Notes: generated by a model from the sequence alone, not told the origin. Shown: positions 35,901-46,219, numbered from the stretch's first letter. The stretch is DNA of 64,000 bases from Macrostomum hystrix (GCA_950097015.1 CATNEN010000008.1:2914001-2978000), one strand, 5' to 3'. Made by a program: numbers and translations.

Positions 35901-38900
35901 TGCATTCACTGTCAGACTGATTGCAGGCACTGTCAGACTGATTGCAGTCACTGTCAGACTGATTGCATTCACTGTCAGACTGATGGCAGTCACTGCCAGA
36001 CTGATGGCAGTCACTGTCAGACTGATTGCAGTCACTGTCAGACTGATTGCATTCACTGTCAGACTGATTGCAGTCACTGTCAGACTGATTGCATTCACTG
36101 TCAGACTGATTGCAGGCACTGTCAGACTGATTGCAGTCACTGTCAGACTGATTGCATTCACTGCTAGACTGATGGCAGTCACTGCCAGACTGATGGCAGT
36201 CACTGCCAGACTGATGGCAGTCACTGTCAGACTGATTGCAGTCACTGTCAGACTGATTGCATTCACTGTCAGACTGATTGCAGTCACTGTCAGACTGATT
36301 GCATTCACTGTCAGACTGATTGCAGTCACTGTCAGACTGATTGCATTCACTGTCAGACTGATTGCAGTCACTGTCAGACTGATTGCATTCACTGTCAGAC
36401 TGATTGCATTCACTGTCAGACTGATTGCATTCACTGTCAGACTGATTGCATTCACTGTCAGACTGATTGCAGTCACTGTCAGACTTATTGCATTCACTGT
36501 CAGACTGATTGCATTCACTGTCAGACTGATTGCATTCACTGTCAGACTGATTGCAGTCACTGTCAGACTGATTGCATTCACTGTCAGACTGATTGCATTC
36601 ACTGTCAGGCTGATTGCATTCACTGTCAGACTGATTGCATTCACTGTCAGGCTCAGTTTTGAGCCGAATGCAAGTCAAGAGATTTTTGTCAGCTCACAAG
36701 AAAGTCTTCTTTTACCTTTAAAGTGTTACAGTTTATGTTGCTAAGTTGCTAAGTGCAAAAGGTGAAAAAAGAAGCCATTAAAAGGTGTTGCTGCCTAGTC
36801 TATCAGGAAGCAGAAGACTAACTTTCCGAAAATAGCTTTTAAAAGAACCTGCTCCACCTAGACGTTAGTCCTCAAGCCATGCTCAAACTTTAAAACGACC
36901 CGCACTTTGTCTTACTATTTAAAAATATTCGCTGCTTCCTCATTCAAATGTTCTGTTTTCGGAAAGACCTCTCATGGCTATGCAAACATTCTTGTTGTTA
37001 TTGAGAGAAGACTGACTAAAACTTTAGATATGGGGAATAACTAACTTGTACTTGTATAAACTCAGTTCAGGAAAACAAATGTTCGGTTCATATTTCTATC
37101 CCGTTACAAGTACGAGCGTAATTCTCAATACTTTTCTTGACGTCTCTTTTGAATCTACGTGTAGATATTGTATTTTTCTCCTTCAAGACGTCCAATCCTT
37201 CATTGCCAGTCTCGCCGTCTCGCCGTACCCGCAGGCGCTTCGGCAGAACCCTGTGCCAGCTTTGGCTAGCCGTTGACTTCACAGCGAGCACGGCGTCCAT
37301 ACTGAATCTGCTGATCCTGAGCTTGGACCGCTACTGGTCTGTGTCCAACCCGTTGCTTTATCTGCACAAGCGCACCAAAACTAGAGCTCGACTAATGATC
37401 TTCCTGGTTTGGCTGACGTCCGCCCTGTGGATTATTCCCATCTTTGGCTGGCACAAGTTTGCGAATGGCGGGGTGAGTGATGCTCCACTGCGACTTGAAA
37501 CCTAATTTTAGATTGAGTGAGTTGAAATGAGCTGCACTTCGAGGCGTCATCGGGGTGAGCAACTCATCGAGGTGTCATCGGGGTGAGCACACTTCGAGGC
37601 GTCACCGGGGTGAGCACACTTCGAGGCGTCATCGGGGTGAACAACTCTTAGAGGCGTGCGTCACCGGGGTGAGCATGTGAGCATCACAGCAGCGGCAATG
37701 GAAAGAAGGTTCATAATCAGATATTCTGAATGCCTCCAATTATATATTTCTCTGCTCAGAAATTTGAGGTAACTGAAAAGCTCTCAACGTGGGTTAGAGT
37801 AGCCAAGATATTTTCCGATCGCCAAACTGAGAGCGGCCGGGCATCGGTTATCTCCGAATATGAAGATGAAGATATTGCTACCAACAGAATGGGGTATCCC
37901 AGTCTCACAATCCCGTCACGAGCCGTGGCTAATGTTCGAGCTAACTGCCGTTGCACTTTTGTAAATTGATTGCCCCAAGTAACGGCTACCTACCGCCCCA
38001 CAAGGGGCCTTGGCCGGTCCCATTTCCGGCACTCTAAGCCGGCTCTGCATCCCATTGGGAGGTTGGTGGCGAGGAAATTGCTGTGAGGCGAGTAACTCTC
38101 TGGCTCTTGGTTGACAGTGCCAAGTGTAACTGCGCCAAACTGAAAGCGGGCTCAATGCTGTAAGGTCTCGAGCTCGACACCCAGAATCTTGAGCAGTGGC
38201 GAGTTCGAATATTCAGGAAACAATGCTACTCGAAAAGCACTCAAGAAGCTGAGATGTTTTTTGAATTCATTAAAATCTGTGTTTTTTTGTGGGAGAAAGA
38301 CCAACTTTGAGACTAAATTTTTCTGAATTAATTAAGACAGATTTTCAGAACTCCAGCTTTTTTAAGACCAGGAAGTCACGGGCCGCCTGTTCAGGCTGAG
38401 GTTCACTGCTTAATTGAGTCAGTAGGCTGTTAAGAAAAAAGTTAAAACTATTTTTTTTCCTGCTAAAGTAAGCTCAAAAAGTTTTTTTGCGTCAGGGGCA
38501 CCTTTCAAAGGGTTTCTAGTACTAAAAACGTGTGCCAGTAGAGTCAGTGGAGTGCCAGTAGAGTCAGTGGAGTGCCAGTAGAGTCAGTGGAGTGCCAGTA
38601 GAGTCAGTGGAGTGCCAGTAGAGTCAGTGGAGTGCCAGTAGAGACAGTGGAGTGCCAGTAGAGTCAGTGGAGTGCCAGTAGAGTCAGTGGAGTGCCAGTA
38701 GAGACAGTGGAGTGCCAGTAGAGACAGTTGAGTGCCAGTAGAGTCAGTGGAGAGCCAGTAGAGACAGTGGAGTGCCAGTGGAGACAGTGGAGTGCCAGTA
38801 GAGTCAGTGGAGTGCCAGTAGAGACAGTGGAGTGCCAGTAGAGACAGTGGAGTGACATTAGAGACAGTTGAGTGCCAGTAGAGTCAGTGGAGTGCCAGTG

Positions 38901-40912
38901 GAGTCAGTGGAGTGACAGTGGAGACAGTGGAGTGACAGTAGAGACAGTGGAGTGCCAGTAGAGTCAGTGGAGTGCCAGTAGAGACAGTTGAGTGCCAGTA
39001 GAGTCAGTGGAGTGCCAGTGGAGTCAGTGGAGTGACAGTGGAGACAGTGGAGTGACAGTGGAGACAGTGGAGTGACAGTAGAGACAGTGGAGTGCCACTA
39101 GAGACAGTGGAGTGCCAGTGGAGTCAGTGGAGTGCCAGTGGAGTCAGTGGAGTGACAGTGGAGACAGTGGAGTGACAGTAGAGTCAGTGGAGTGCCAGTA
39201 GAGACAGTGGAGTGCCAGTAGAGTCAGTGGAGTGCCAGTAGAGACAGTGGAGTGCCAGTAGAGACAGTGGAGTGACATTAGAGACAGTTGAGTGCCAGTA
39301 GAGTCAGTGGAGTGCCAGTGGAGTCAGTGGAGTGACAGTGGAGACAGTGGAGTGACAATAGAGACAGTGGAGTGCCACTAGAGACAGTGGAGTGACAGTA
39401 GAGACATAGACCCTTTCTAAGAGACTTAGTTTGCTCTAATTAACTGTGCAAAAAATATTTTTAATGCATGTTTTTTACGTTTGCAGTTAAGCCCGTCGAT
39501 TGTAATTTTTTAAGCCAGCCTTGAGTTTCTGATTGGGCAATCACTGTCGAATCGTTTTTTTCAAAGGCGTACACAATTCCGGAGAACGAGTGTGACCCAG
39601 AGTACAAGGAGAACTTTCCACTGAAAATTGTCACCGGCCTATTCAACTTCTACATACCCCTGTCCGTGATGTACGTACTGTACGGACGAATCTTCAAGGA
39701 GATACGGAAGCGAACCCATCTAGAGGAGAAGTTTCACAGCGCCAACCAGAAGTCAGCAGCAGCAGCAGCAGCAGCAGCCAGAGTCGCCGAGATGCCTACG
39801 TCCAATGGGAAGACAGGAATCAGCCCACTGGTACGTTTTTACGAGCTAGATTTCAAATACCTACTAATCCAACCTATTCTGTGTTCGCAAATCAATACAA
39901 TTATTGATATTCACGAGGGGGCTTTGGCATTGACACGTCATTTAGCGAGAGTAGACCCGCAGTCAGCGAGAAGGAAATTCTGCCCATTCCGCTGACTCCT
40001 GAGCACACGACACGCACGCACACAGATACTGTCTATATGCGCAGCAGGCCTTGAATTTCTCATCGTCAGGCAGTGTACACCCTCAACATGCGTTGCATAG
40101 GGAGGTTGGTTGATCATTGGTCATTGATCAACAATCTAGCAAAAGCATTCTCATCGAGAATCGGGCCCTCTGCAACTCTGCCTTCCTGCTCGAACTTACT
40201 TTGTCAGGCGGCGAAAGTCGTCCCCGGGGTCGATAGCGCCGCCAGTTCAGCAGCGACCGTTGCCACCGAGGGCCGGCGCTCGCACACCGAGTACATCTAC
40301 GACGAATCGATCATCGACTGTCAGACTGAGCGGGTGCGGCCGCTGCTGGTCAGGGCTCCCTGCAGCAGCCTGCGGTACAGCTGCAACCGCTGCTTCCCTC
40401 CTGAGCCGCAGCCGCCGCCTCCGTTCTCCAACTCTCCTCAGTCCAGAGATGAAATTATCATAGAAACTGTAGCCATAACGACCGTTGCCATGGAGACAGC
40501 GACTACGACCACCGTCGGTGCCGACGCTGCAGGCAGCAGCTTCAAGCGCAGCAACTCGTTGAAGAAGGACATCAAAGCAGTCCGGCAGCTGGGCGTCATC
40601 ATGGGCGCCTTCACCGCCTGCTTCCTGCCCTACTTTGTCATCTTCGTGGTTGTCGCCTTCTGCTCCGACTGCATCAGCGGCGTCCTCATGCTGGCGCTGA
40701 CCTGGGTGGGCTACGCCAACTCCACCCTGAACCCGGCTCTCTACCCGCTCTGCAACCACACTTTTCGTCGGAAATTTCGTTCGATACTTCGGTTGGACGA
40801 TTCTTCGGCTTCGGCGGGGCCCGCGAGGGGCGCCATTGCCATGAGCGTTGCGGCTCGCCATTCGGGAAGTCAGCTGAAGGTCAGGCGGCGCGCCACTGCC
40901 GGTCTCAGCTGA
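32713..40912 (+). CDS. histamine H1-like biogenic amine receptor (class A GPCR), five coding exons
   Basis: Exons are 32713-32904, 34713-34810, 37235-37472, 39567-39830 and 40208-40912, and every junction keeps the frame. The N-terminus (MANTTNESWGNLT) has N-glycosylation sites. TM2 has SLAVADLIVGTFVMP. TM3 has LCQLWLAVDFTASTAS with the amine-binding Asp, then SLDRYWSV (DRY motif). TM5 has LFNFYIPLSVMYVLYGRIFK. TM6 reads QLGVIMGAFTACFLPYF, so the usual CWxP Trp is Phe. The stretch FVIFVVVAFCSDCI and TM7 WVGYANSTLNPALYPLCN match the H1 type closely. A long third loop contains Ala and Pro runs. The ligand is inferred; other amines are possible. The first three introns carry minisatellites, the fourth a SINE. 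Confidence 0.85.
33041..33518. repeat. 20-bp minisatellite in receptor intron 1
   Basis: About 23 copies of gagtgccagtagagacaatg. Variants include gagtgacagt, gagtgagagt and acagtg. The same family makes the array at 38532-39406 in intron 3. Confidence 0.95.
34713..34810 (+). CDS. amine receptor exon 2 (TM2)
   Basis: It follows cattccag and encodes VCNMFIVSLAVADLIVGTFV, then MPISAIYVLSDN. It ends AACTG|GTGAGT, splitting a Trp codon (phase 2). Confidence 0.85.
34832..36652. repeat. 21-bp minisatellite filling receptor intron 2, about 87 copies
   Basis: The unit is actgtcagactgattgca plus three bases that are mostly gtc or ttc, sometimes ggc. A few units read gatggcag or gactgacggcag, or have c for t in gtcaga. 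Because 21 is a multiple of three, open frames of about 650 codons run through it on both strands. I regard them as artefacts. Confidence 0.97.
37235..37472 (+). CDS. amine receptor exon 3 (TM3, TM4)
   Basis: It follows gtacccgcag. The first base completes the split Trp codon. It carries the ligand-binding Asp in LAVDFTAST, the DRY motif and TM4 (MIFLVWLTSALWIIPIFGW). It ends GGCGGG|GTGAGT in phase 0. Confidence 0.85.
37535..37680. repeat. about 29-bp repeat in receptor intron 3, 5 copies
   Basis: Copies of cgaggcgtcatcggggtgag separated by caactcat, cacactt or similar. Confidence 0.85.
38532..39406. repeat. 20-bp minisatellite in receptor intron 3, about 44 copies
   Basis: The unit gtgccagtagagtcagtgga alternates with gacagtgga versions. 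It is the same family as the array in intron 1. A block of several units recurs: gtgacattagagacagttga is seen near 38851 and again near 39270. Confidence 0.95.
39567..39830 (+). CDS. amine receptor exon 4 (extracellular loop 2, TM5)
   Basis: It follows tttttttcaaag in phase 0. It encodes the loop with Cys (PENECDPEYKENFPLKIV) and TM5, then the start of the third loop with an Ala run from a gca/gcagca repeat (39756-39778). It ends CCACTG|GTACGT. Confidence 0.85.
39935..40040 (-). mobile_element. SINE family 1 fragment in receptor intron 4
   Basis: On the minus strand it reads gctcaggagtcagcggaatg, ggcagaatttcct and tctcgctgactgcgggtct, the 3' part of the family. The tRNA-like head is absent. 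Confidence 0.7.
40208..40912 (+). CDS. amine receptor exon 5 (third loop, TM6, TM7, C-tail)
   Basis: It follows cttactttgtcag in phase 0. It encodes most of the long third cytoplasmic loop, TM6, TM7 with the NPxxY variant NPALY, and a short tail with basic residues ending VRRRATAGLS. The last 12 codons and the stop are the first unit of a 35-bp tandem repeat. Confidence 0.85.
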   Translation, partial: AAKVVPGVDSAASSAATVATEGRRSHTEYIYDESIIDCQTERVRPLLVRAPCSSLRYSCNRCFPPEPQPPPPFSNSPQSRDEIIIETVAITTVAMETATTTTVGADAAGSSFKRSNSLKKDIKAVRQLGVIMGAFTACFLPYFVIFVVVAFCSDCISGVLMLALTWVGYANSTLNPALYPLCNHTFRRKFRSILRLDDSSASAGPARGAIAMSVAARHSGSQLKVRRRATAGLS

Positions 40913-41233
40913 AGGTCAGGCGGCGCGCCACTGCCGGTCTCAGCTGAAGGTCAGGCGGCGCGCCACTGCCGGTCTCAGCTGAAGGTCAGGCGGCGCGCCA
41001 CTGCAGGTCTCAGCTGAAGGTCAGGCGGCGCGCCACTGCCGGTCTCAGCTGAAGGTCAGGCGGCGCGCCACTGCCGGTCTCAGCTGAAGGTCAGGCGGCG
41101 CGCCACTGCAGGTCTCAGCTGAAGGTCAGGCGGCGCGCCACTGCCGGTCTCAGCTGAAGGTCAGGCGGCGCGCCACTGCCGGTCTCAGCTGAAGGTCAGG
41201 CGGCGCGCCACTGCCGGTCTCAGCTGAAGGTCA
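40866..41233. repeat. 35-bp minisatellite that begins in the receptor CDS and includes its stop codon, about 10 copies
   Basis: The unit is cagctgaaggtcaggcggcg followed by cgccactgccggtct. Copies are almost identical (c/a at one site, gccggt or gcaggt). The TGA in cagcTGAagg ends the receptor frame in the second copy. Confidence 0.95.
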
Positions 41234-41408
41234 CACTTTCAATCAGGATTTTAGATAGATTATATAACTTTCCTGTTTGGAAGTTAATCATTTTTTTATT
41301 TGAAAACTTTAATTATTACGTAATTGTCGTATTTAACTCAATTAAATCAAAGTAATTGTTGCTTGTTTTATATCAAACTCAATTAGTTTCGTTATTTTTT
41401 AAGTCGAA

Positions 41409-41610
41409 TCAATGAGACTGGTTGTAGTCCAGAGCTTCTGGCTTCGGTGCGAGAGGTCAGAGAGGTCATGAGTTCGAATCTTAGACTAGGGAAACAATCT
41501 GTGTCCTCGAGCAAGATAATCAATGGGCCATTGCTTTAGTGTCAGCATTTGTTTGAGTAGGAGGTTTGTGTACGTATGCTGGCCTCAAAGTCCACGGACC
41601 GAGCAACAGT
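41409..41610 (+). mobile_element. SINE family 2 copy
   Basis: Plus orientation. The head has ggttgtagtccagagcttct and a B-box-like atgagttcgaatctt. Then gaaacaatctgtgtcctcga and gcaagataatcaatg match the body of the 12138-12422 copy. It ends near cctcaaagtccacggac. Confidence 0.65.
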
Positions 41611-42189
41611 ACGTAATAAATAGAATTTTCAATTCCTCGACTTTTTCTATCTAGTCGACCTTTTTCGAAAAGGTTTCTGCAGTTACGTAACATCCATATT
41701 ATTACATTTCTTACTTGGCCTTTCACTGAAATCCTATGTCACGCTTCCCAACCACCCCCAAGTTGACAAGGATTAGTCAAGACGGCCTCATTCTTACATT
41801 ACCGCCTACATTTAATTTAATTAGTCCTGAGTCGCAGGACTCATAGGCAGAGAATAATCCGAAAGAAAAAGATTTTCAGTCTTGGAGCAGCTGGGAAAAC
41901 AAAGTGAAGTTTTCATTGGGACAAAATATAGTATTGGCCAACCATAAAAAATCCTCAATTTAATTGGAAAGATCAAGCAAGATACTTTATCTCAGAATCC
42001 CGACTCCGCTCCCATGAATTTGACCGCCCGGCACCAGGTGTGGAACAGTATGAGCTCAATTAAATCTGCGGCTTAAACTAATCCCCGTTGTATAATACCG
42101 AATTTTTTCAGTGTCTTTGCTTAACATCGAAGTAAAATTTCTGTATAATGTGAGACACTTATTTGTTACATTAAATTTCATTCTTTTAC

Positions 42190-43240
42190 ATTATATTATA
42201 TTCAGTTTTATTCTATTCCATTTCATTCCATTCCATTCCATTCCATTCCATTTCATTCCATTCCATTCCATTCCATTCCATTCCATTTCATTCCATTTCA
42301 TTCCATTCCATTCCATTCCATTTCATTCCATTCCATTCCATTCCATTCCATTCAATTCCATTCAATTCCATTCAATTCCATTCCATTTCATTCAATTATA
42401 TTCAATTCCATTCCATTCCATTCAATTATATTCAATTCGATTCCATTCCATTCAATTATATTCAATTCCATTCCATTCAATTCCATTCGATTCCATTCCA
42501 TTCCATTCAATTATATTCAATTACATTCCATTCCATTCAATTCCAATTAATTTCATTCAATTCCATTCGATTCCATTCAATTCCATTCAATTCCATTCAA
42601 TTCCATTCAATTCCATTCAATTCCAATCGATTCCATTCAATTCCATTCAATTCCATTCAATTCCATTCCATTCCATTCAATTCCATTCAATTCCATTCAG
42701 GTCCATTCAATTCCATTCAATTCCATTCGATTCCATTCAATTCCATGCGATTCCATTCGATTCCATTCAATTCCATTCAATTCCATTCAATTCCATTCAA
42801 TTCCATTCAATTCCATTCCATTCCATTCAATTCCATTCAATTCCATTCAATTCCATTCCATTCCATTCAATTCCATTCAATTCCATTCAATTCCATTCAA
42901 TTCCATTCCATTCCATTCAATTCCATTCAATTCCATTCAATTCCATTCAGGTCCATTCAATTCCATTCAATTCCATTCGATTCCATTCAATTCCATGCAA
43001 TTCCATTCGATTCCATTCAATTCCATTCCATTCCATTCCATTCCATTCAATTCCATTCCATTCAATTACATTTAATTACATTCAATTCCATTCTATTCCA
43101 TTCAATTCCATTCCATTCAATTCCATTCCATTCCATTCCATTCAATTCCATTCCATTCAATTCCATTCAATTCCATTTAATTCCATTCAATTCCATTCCA
43201 TTCCATTCAATTCCAATTAATTCCATTCAAGTCAACATTA
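42190..43240. repeat. pentameric satellite (attcc/attca)n, about 1.05 kb
   Basis: Continuous 5-bp periodicity of ttcca, mixed with ttcaa, ttcga and occasional ttata or caggtccattc. The unit family resembles the TTCCA-type simple satellites known in other animals. It gives stop-free frames (FHSIPF...) without coding meaning. Confidence 0.97.
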
Positions 43241-43639
43241 TTCAATTTTGTTCTATTTCAGAGTGAACTTTAATTGTGTTTATTCCAATCTACTCACTCA
43301 CGTTTATACTTTGTTTACAGAATTCAAAATAACTTTTCCTTCCCCAAAAGTTACACAATACTGTGACACAATACTGCCAACTCATAACTGCCTGCTTATG
43401 TGTGTGAGTAGCAAGAATAGCAAATTCTTTTTCTTACAGAAACTTTCGTTTCTAATTTCGTTTGAAAGTCACCCAAAAACGTTACTGCAAACGAAAGAAA
43501 GAATGCGGTGTCCTAGCTCGTACATTTTTGGTTTGTTCGCCTATTTAACATTCAGTTGTGCATTGTTGGCGAGCTCGTTTCGTTAAGGCTTGACCGCTGT
43601 TAGTTTCTAAGAATGGAAGAATTTAGGGGTAGAGTAGAT

Positions 43640-43850
43640 TAGTGTGGTATCGAAGGAAGAATTTAAGCGTCATGGTAAATTGGTCGGGTATTGAAGGAAG
43701 GATTTATGAGGTTCGGTAAACTGGTCGGGTATCGAAGGAATGATTTAGAGGTTCGGTAAATTGGTCGGGTATCGAAGGAAGGATTTAGAGGTTAGGGTAA
43801 ATTAGTCGGGTATCGAAGGAAGGATTTTGCTGAAGTGTAGACAGCTGAGG
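43640..43850. repeat. about 40-bp repeat, 5 copies
   Basis: Copies of gaaggaaggatttagaggtt followed by cggtaaattggtcgggtatc, with small changes. Confidence 0.9.
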
Positions 43851-44299
43851 TATTAAATGAGACACAGTAGGATCACCCTTAAAATTCGGGTATGGCAAAA
43901 CCATGTGTTAAATGATTTCCTAAAAAATTACAGCAGAAACTGATAATCGGAAGAAGAGATTAGACATCGCACCATACGCACAGGGTGAAAATACCATTGC
44001 CTATGAAACTTATATTAGCTCGCTTTACCACTTGTATTTTACAATTTCAAGACTTTATATGTGCACTGTGACCAGATAAAGCATTGTAAGTACTATACCA
44101 CGAGTCATTTTTAATGCCGTTTGATACAATCCACATTAACACATGTAACTGACTCGAGCGTAAGTGCATAAGTACATCGGATACCATTGAAAGCAATCAG
44201 TTAAAGAGCAAAAATGTTATAAGATCTGGGACTTTGCTGACGAATTGTTGCCGAACCACCAGAGTTGGCCACTGAGTTGAGGTCTGATTAGGTAGCAGT

Positions 44300-46027
44300 T
44301 TAAGCCGTGGCATTCAGATCGCACTCGATAAAGACAGGCGTGCAGCCTACCGCGAACTGTCCGCCAATCTCCTGGCAGTTCTCCGCTCTCTGCGAGCCGG
44401 CGTCTTCGTCCATAAGGCGCAGAGTTGTAGTCGCCGTGGCTGTGGGCTTGGGCCCAGCCCGGTCGGCGAGGCGGCCGCGGCCACGCCCGCGCTCCGCGCC
44501 CTTTCGCAGGCGCGGCTTGGGACGCTGCGGCCGAAGCCACCGCCGCCACGCCAGCAGGCTGAGCCCTGGGAACGCCAGCGCCAAACCGAGCGCGATGAGA
44601 ACCCACTGGCTCCAGGTAGCCGCTTGAATCGGAGTGAGCAGGTGCCGACGGAACAGAGCGGCCTTGCCCGGCTCAATTCGGGCGCTCTCGTTAAGCCACA
44701 TCAGCGGCATCAGCAGCAGCGAGGCGTTAAGTTTATCGGTCTGGTCGAAGCCCTCCACGCGTTGAAACAGAACGCTGGTCTGCATTTTACGTTGCGCGCC
44801 CAAGACGAAGCCGGTGTTGGGCTCGACGCTGACTTCAGTTTCCATGTCCTGCGTGGGGTTCAGGCCGTTTACCGTGGTCTGATACGTCGGCGCTCCAAAA
44901 AAATGCGGCGACGACACGACAATGGGGATTCCGTCCTGGCAGGCGGTGATGTTCAGCACGCCGGTGTCCATGCAGTTCGGCTGGCAGAAGGCTTGATTTG
45001 GCGGCCACAAGGTGGCATTCATCAGCAGCTCCGGCGGTGGGCGGAAGCGGAGGACCGGTATGCCCTCAATCGTGTGCGACCCATTGTACACTAAGTCTAT
45101 GGGCCTGCAGATGTCCGGCACGAACAGGGTTAGTCGGTCGCTGGGCCTCACGGGTGGAGGGAACATACTACCGTCAGTTCCGGAAATCTGGTTGGCCCAG
45201 TCCTGGCTCCACAGACTGAGCTGGTCGGCACCTTTCCATCGTTCCACCCGGTTGAAATGAGCCAGGTTGGCGCTGCCGGTGTTCACAAGCATAAGGCCCT
45301 TGTCAGTGTCGTTCTGTCCTACGAACAGACCAGTGGTGGACTGGAACGGCTGGCCCAATGTCTTCATCAACGCATCGAGTCTGGTGAGCGCCGGATCCCG
45401 GTAGCCCAGCAGAATCTCCCTGGCTGTTCGGGTGACGAACAAGCCACCGCTGTAGGTTTTCAGGTAAGTATTAATGATTTTGCGCAAGAAAATCGAACTA
45501 TAGCGCATCCGAAAGCTAGTCACAATGTACGGCATGTTTACTGATGTCACTGTAAAGTTTGACAGCTCGCCAATAGACAGGTCTGGTCGAAAATTGTAGC
45601 GGAAAAACTCTCTAAAGGACACGGTGCCATTGTCGTGAAAGTGGATATCGCGCTTCTGCCTGGCCTCTATAAAGGTGAACGGACCAAGCTGCTGTAGGGC
45701 GGGTGCGGCCCCTTCAGACACGATCGCATGCGGGTTCGTGACGTTGAACAGCCATACCTGGAAGTAGATCTCGTTTGGCACCTTCTCCCAGCCCTGGTAG
45801 GACATGGAGCCGTTGGCTAGGGGCATCAGCGTCTTCAGATGCTCACTGAATGCTCTATCGAAGCCCAGCGCGATGGCTGCTCCAACGCCGATGCAAATCA
45901 CGGCGGAGGCTACGCACACACCGAAGCAGCAACGTCGCTGGCAGCGGGCGCGGCGAAATCGACGACTCGACGTCCTAGTGCCATCGCTGCTGGCTGTGGT
46001 GGAACTGGAAGTGCTCTCAGAGTGCAT
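44300..46027 (-). CDS. CD36-family scavenger receptor (SCARB/LIMP-2 type), single coding exon
   Basis: The protein has 575 residues from the first ATG on the minus strand. It has the usual CD36 layout: a cytoplasmic N-tail, TM1 (about 35-57, GVCVASAVICIGVGAAIAL), a large glycosylated ectodomain and TM2 (about 470-494, WVLIALGLALAFPGLSLLAW). Ectodomain signatures are IYFQVWLFNVTNPHAI, QQLGPFTFIEARQKRD, FVPDICRPIDL, the Cys cluster AFCQPNCMDTGVLNITAC and GIPIVVSSPHF. The C-tail of 81 residues is long for the family and strongly basic at first (RRWLRPQRPKPRLRKGAERG). Family members bind lipids, lipoproteins or lysosomal enzymes, and the ligand is unknown here. Upstream, a TATA box (46212-46219) and a possible 55-base 5' UTR intron (CAG|GTAAAA...cctcAG) are seen. 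Confidence 0.9.
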   Translation of the reverse strand: MHSESTSSSTTASSDGTRTSSRRFRRARCQRRCCFGVCVASAVICIGVGAAIALGFDRAFSEHLKTLMPLANGSMSYQGWEKVPNEIYFQVWLFNVTNPHAIVSEGAAPALQQLGPFTFIEARQKRDIHFHDNGTVSFREFFRYNFRPDLSIGELSNFTVTSVNMPYIVTSFRMRYSSIFLRKIINTYLKTYSGGLFVTRTAREILLGYRDPALTRLDALMKTLGQPFQSTTGLFVGQNDTDKGLMLVNTGSANLAHFNRVERWKGADQLSLWSQDWANQISGTDGSMFPPPVRPSDRLTLFVPDICRPIDLVYNGSHTIEGIPVLRFRPPPELLMNATLWPPNQAFCQPNCMDTGVLNITACQDGIPIVVSSPHFFGAPTYQTTVNGLNPTQDMETEVSVEPNTGFVLGAQRKMQTSVLFQRVEGFDQTDKLNASLLLMPLMWLNESARIEPGKAALFRRHLLTPIQAATWSQWVLIALGLALAFPGLSLLAWRRWLRPQRPKPRLRKGAERGRGRGRLADRAGPKPTATATTTLRLMDEDAGSQRAENCQEIGGQFAVGCTPVFIECDLNATA

Positions 46028-46211
46028 GGCCACCTCGAACTTGTCTGATCTGGCTGTAGCTGAGGAACAGTGTTTCAAGGTGCACCAAATTGAAAATTTT
46101 ACCTGCCCACTTAAAAATAGAGCAGCTAAAACACTTGGTAGCGGATTGGATTCGCTTTGTCTTTTGCTCTCTAGCTGTCCCTTATTATCTCTGGCTAATG
46201 TCAATTTTTGC

Positions 46212-46219
46212 TTTTTATA
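46212..46219 (-). promoter_or_regulatory. TATA box of the CD36-family gene
   Basis: tataaaaag on the minus strand, about 185 bases before the ATG. No in-frame ATG lies between. Confidence 0.45.

Noticed and set aside
34704-36744. Open frames of about 650 codons on both strands (for example NAISLTV or CNQSDSE repeats)
   Set aside because: They are products of the 21-bp intronic array: the unit is a multiple of three and has no stop in several frames. The array lies within an intron of the receptor gene.
37985-38220. Third SINE family in receptor intron 3
   Set aside because: The segment is GC-rich with a cgagttcgaat-like end, but no second copy in the window allows a family to be defined.
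42111-43266. 369-codon frame of FHSIPFNSIQ type
   Set aside because: A 5-bp satellite without stops keeps all plus frames open; there is no other coding sign.
44217-44676. Alternative frames opposite and within the CD36-family gene
   Set aside because: They are GC-driven shadows of the C-tail coding region; the main frame has clear family motifs.
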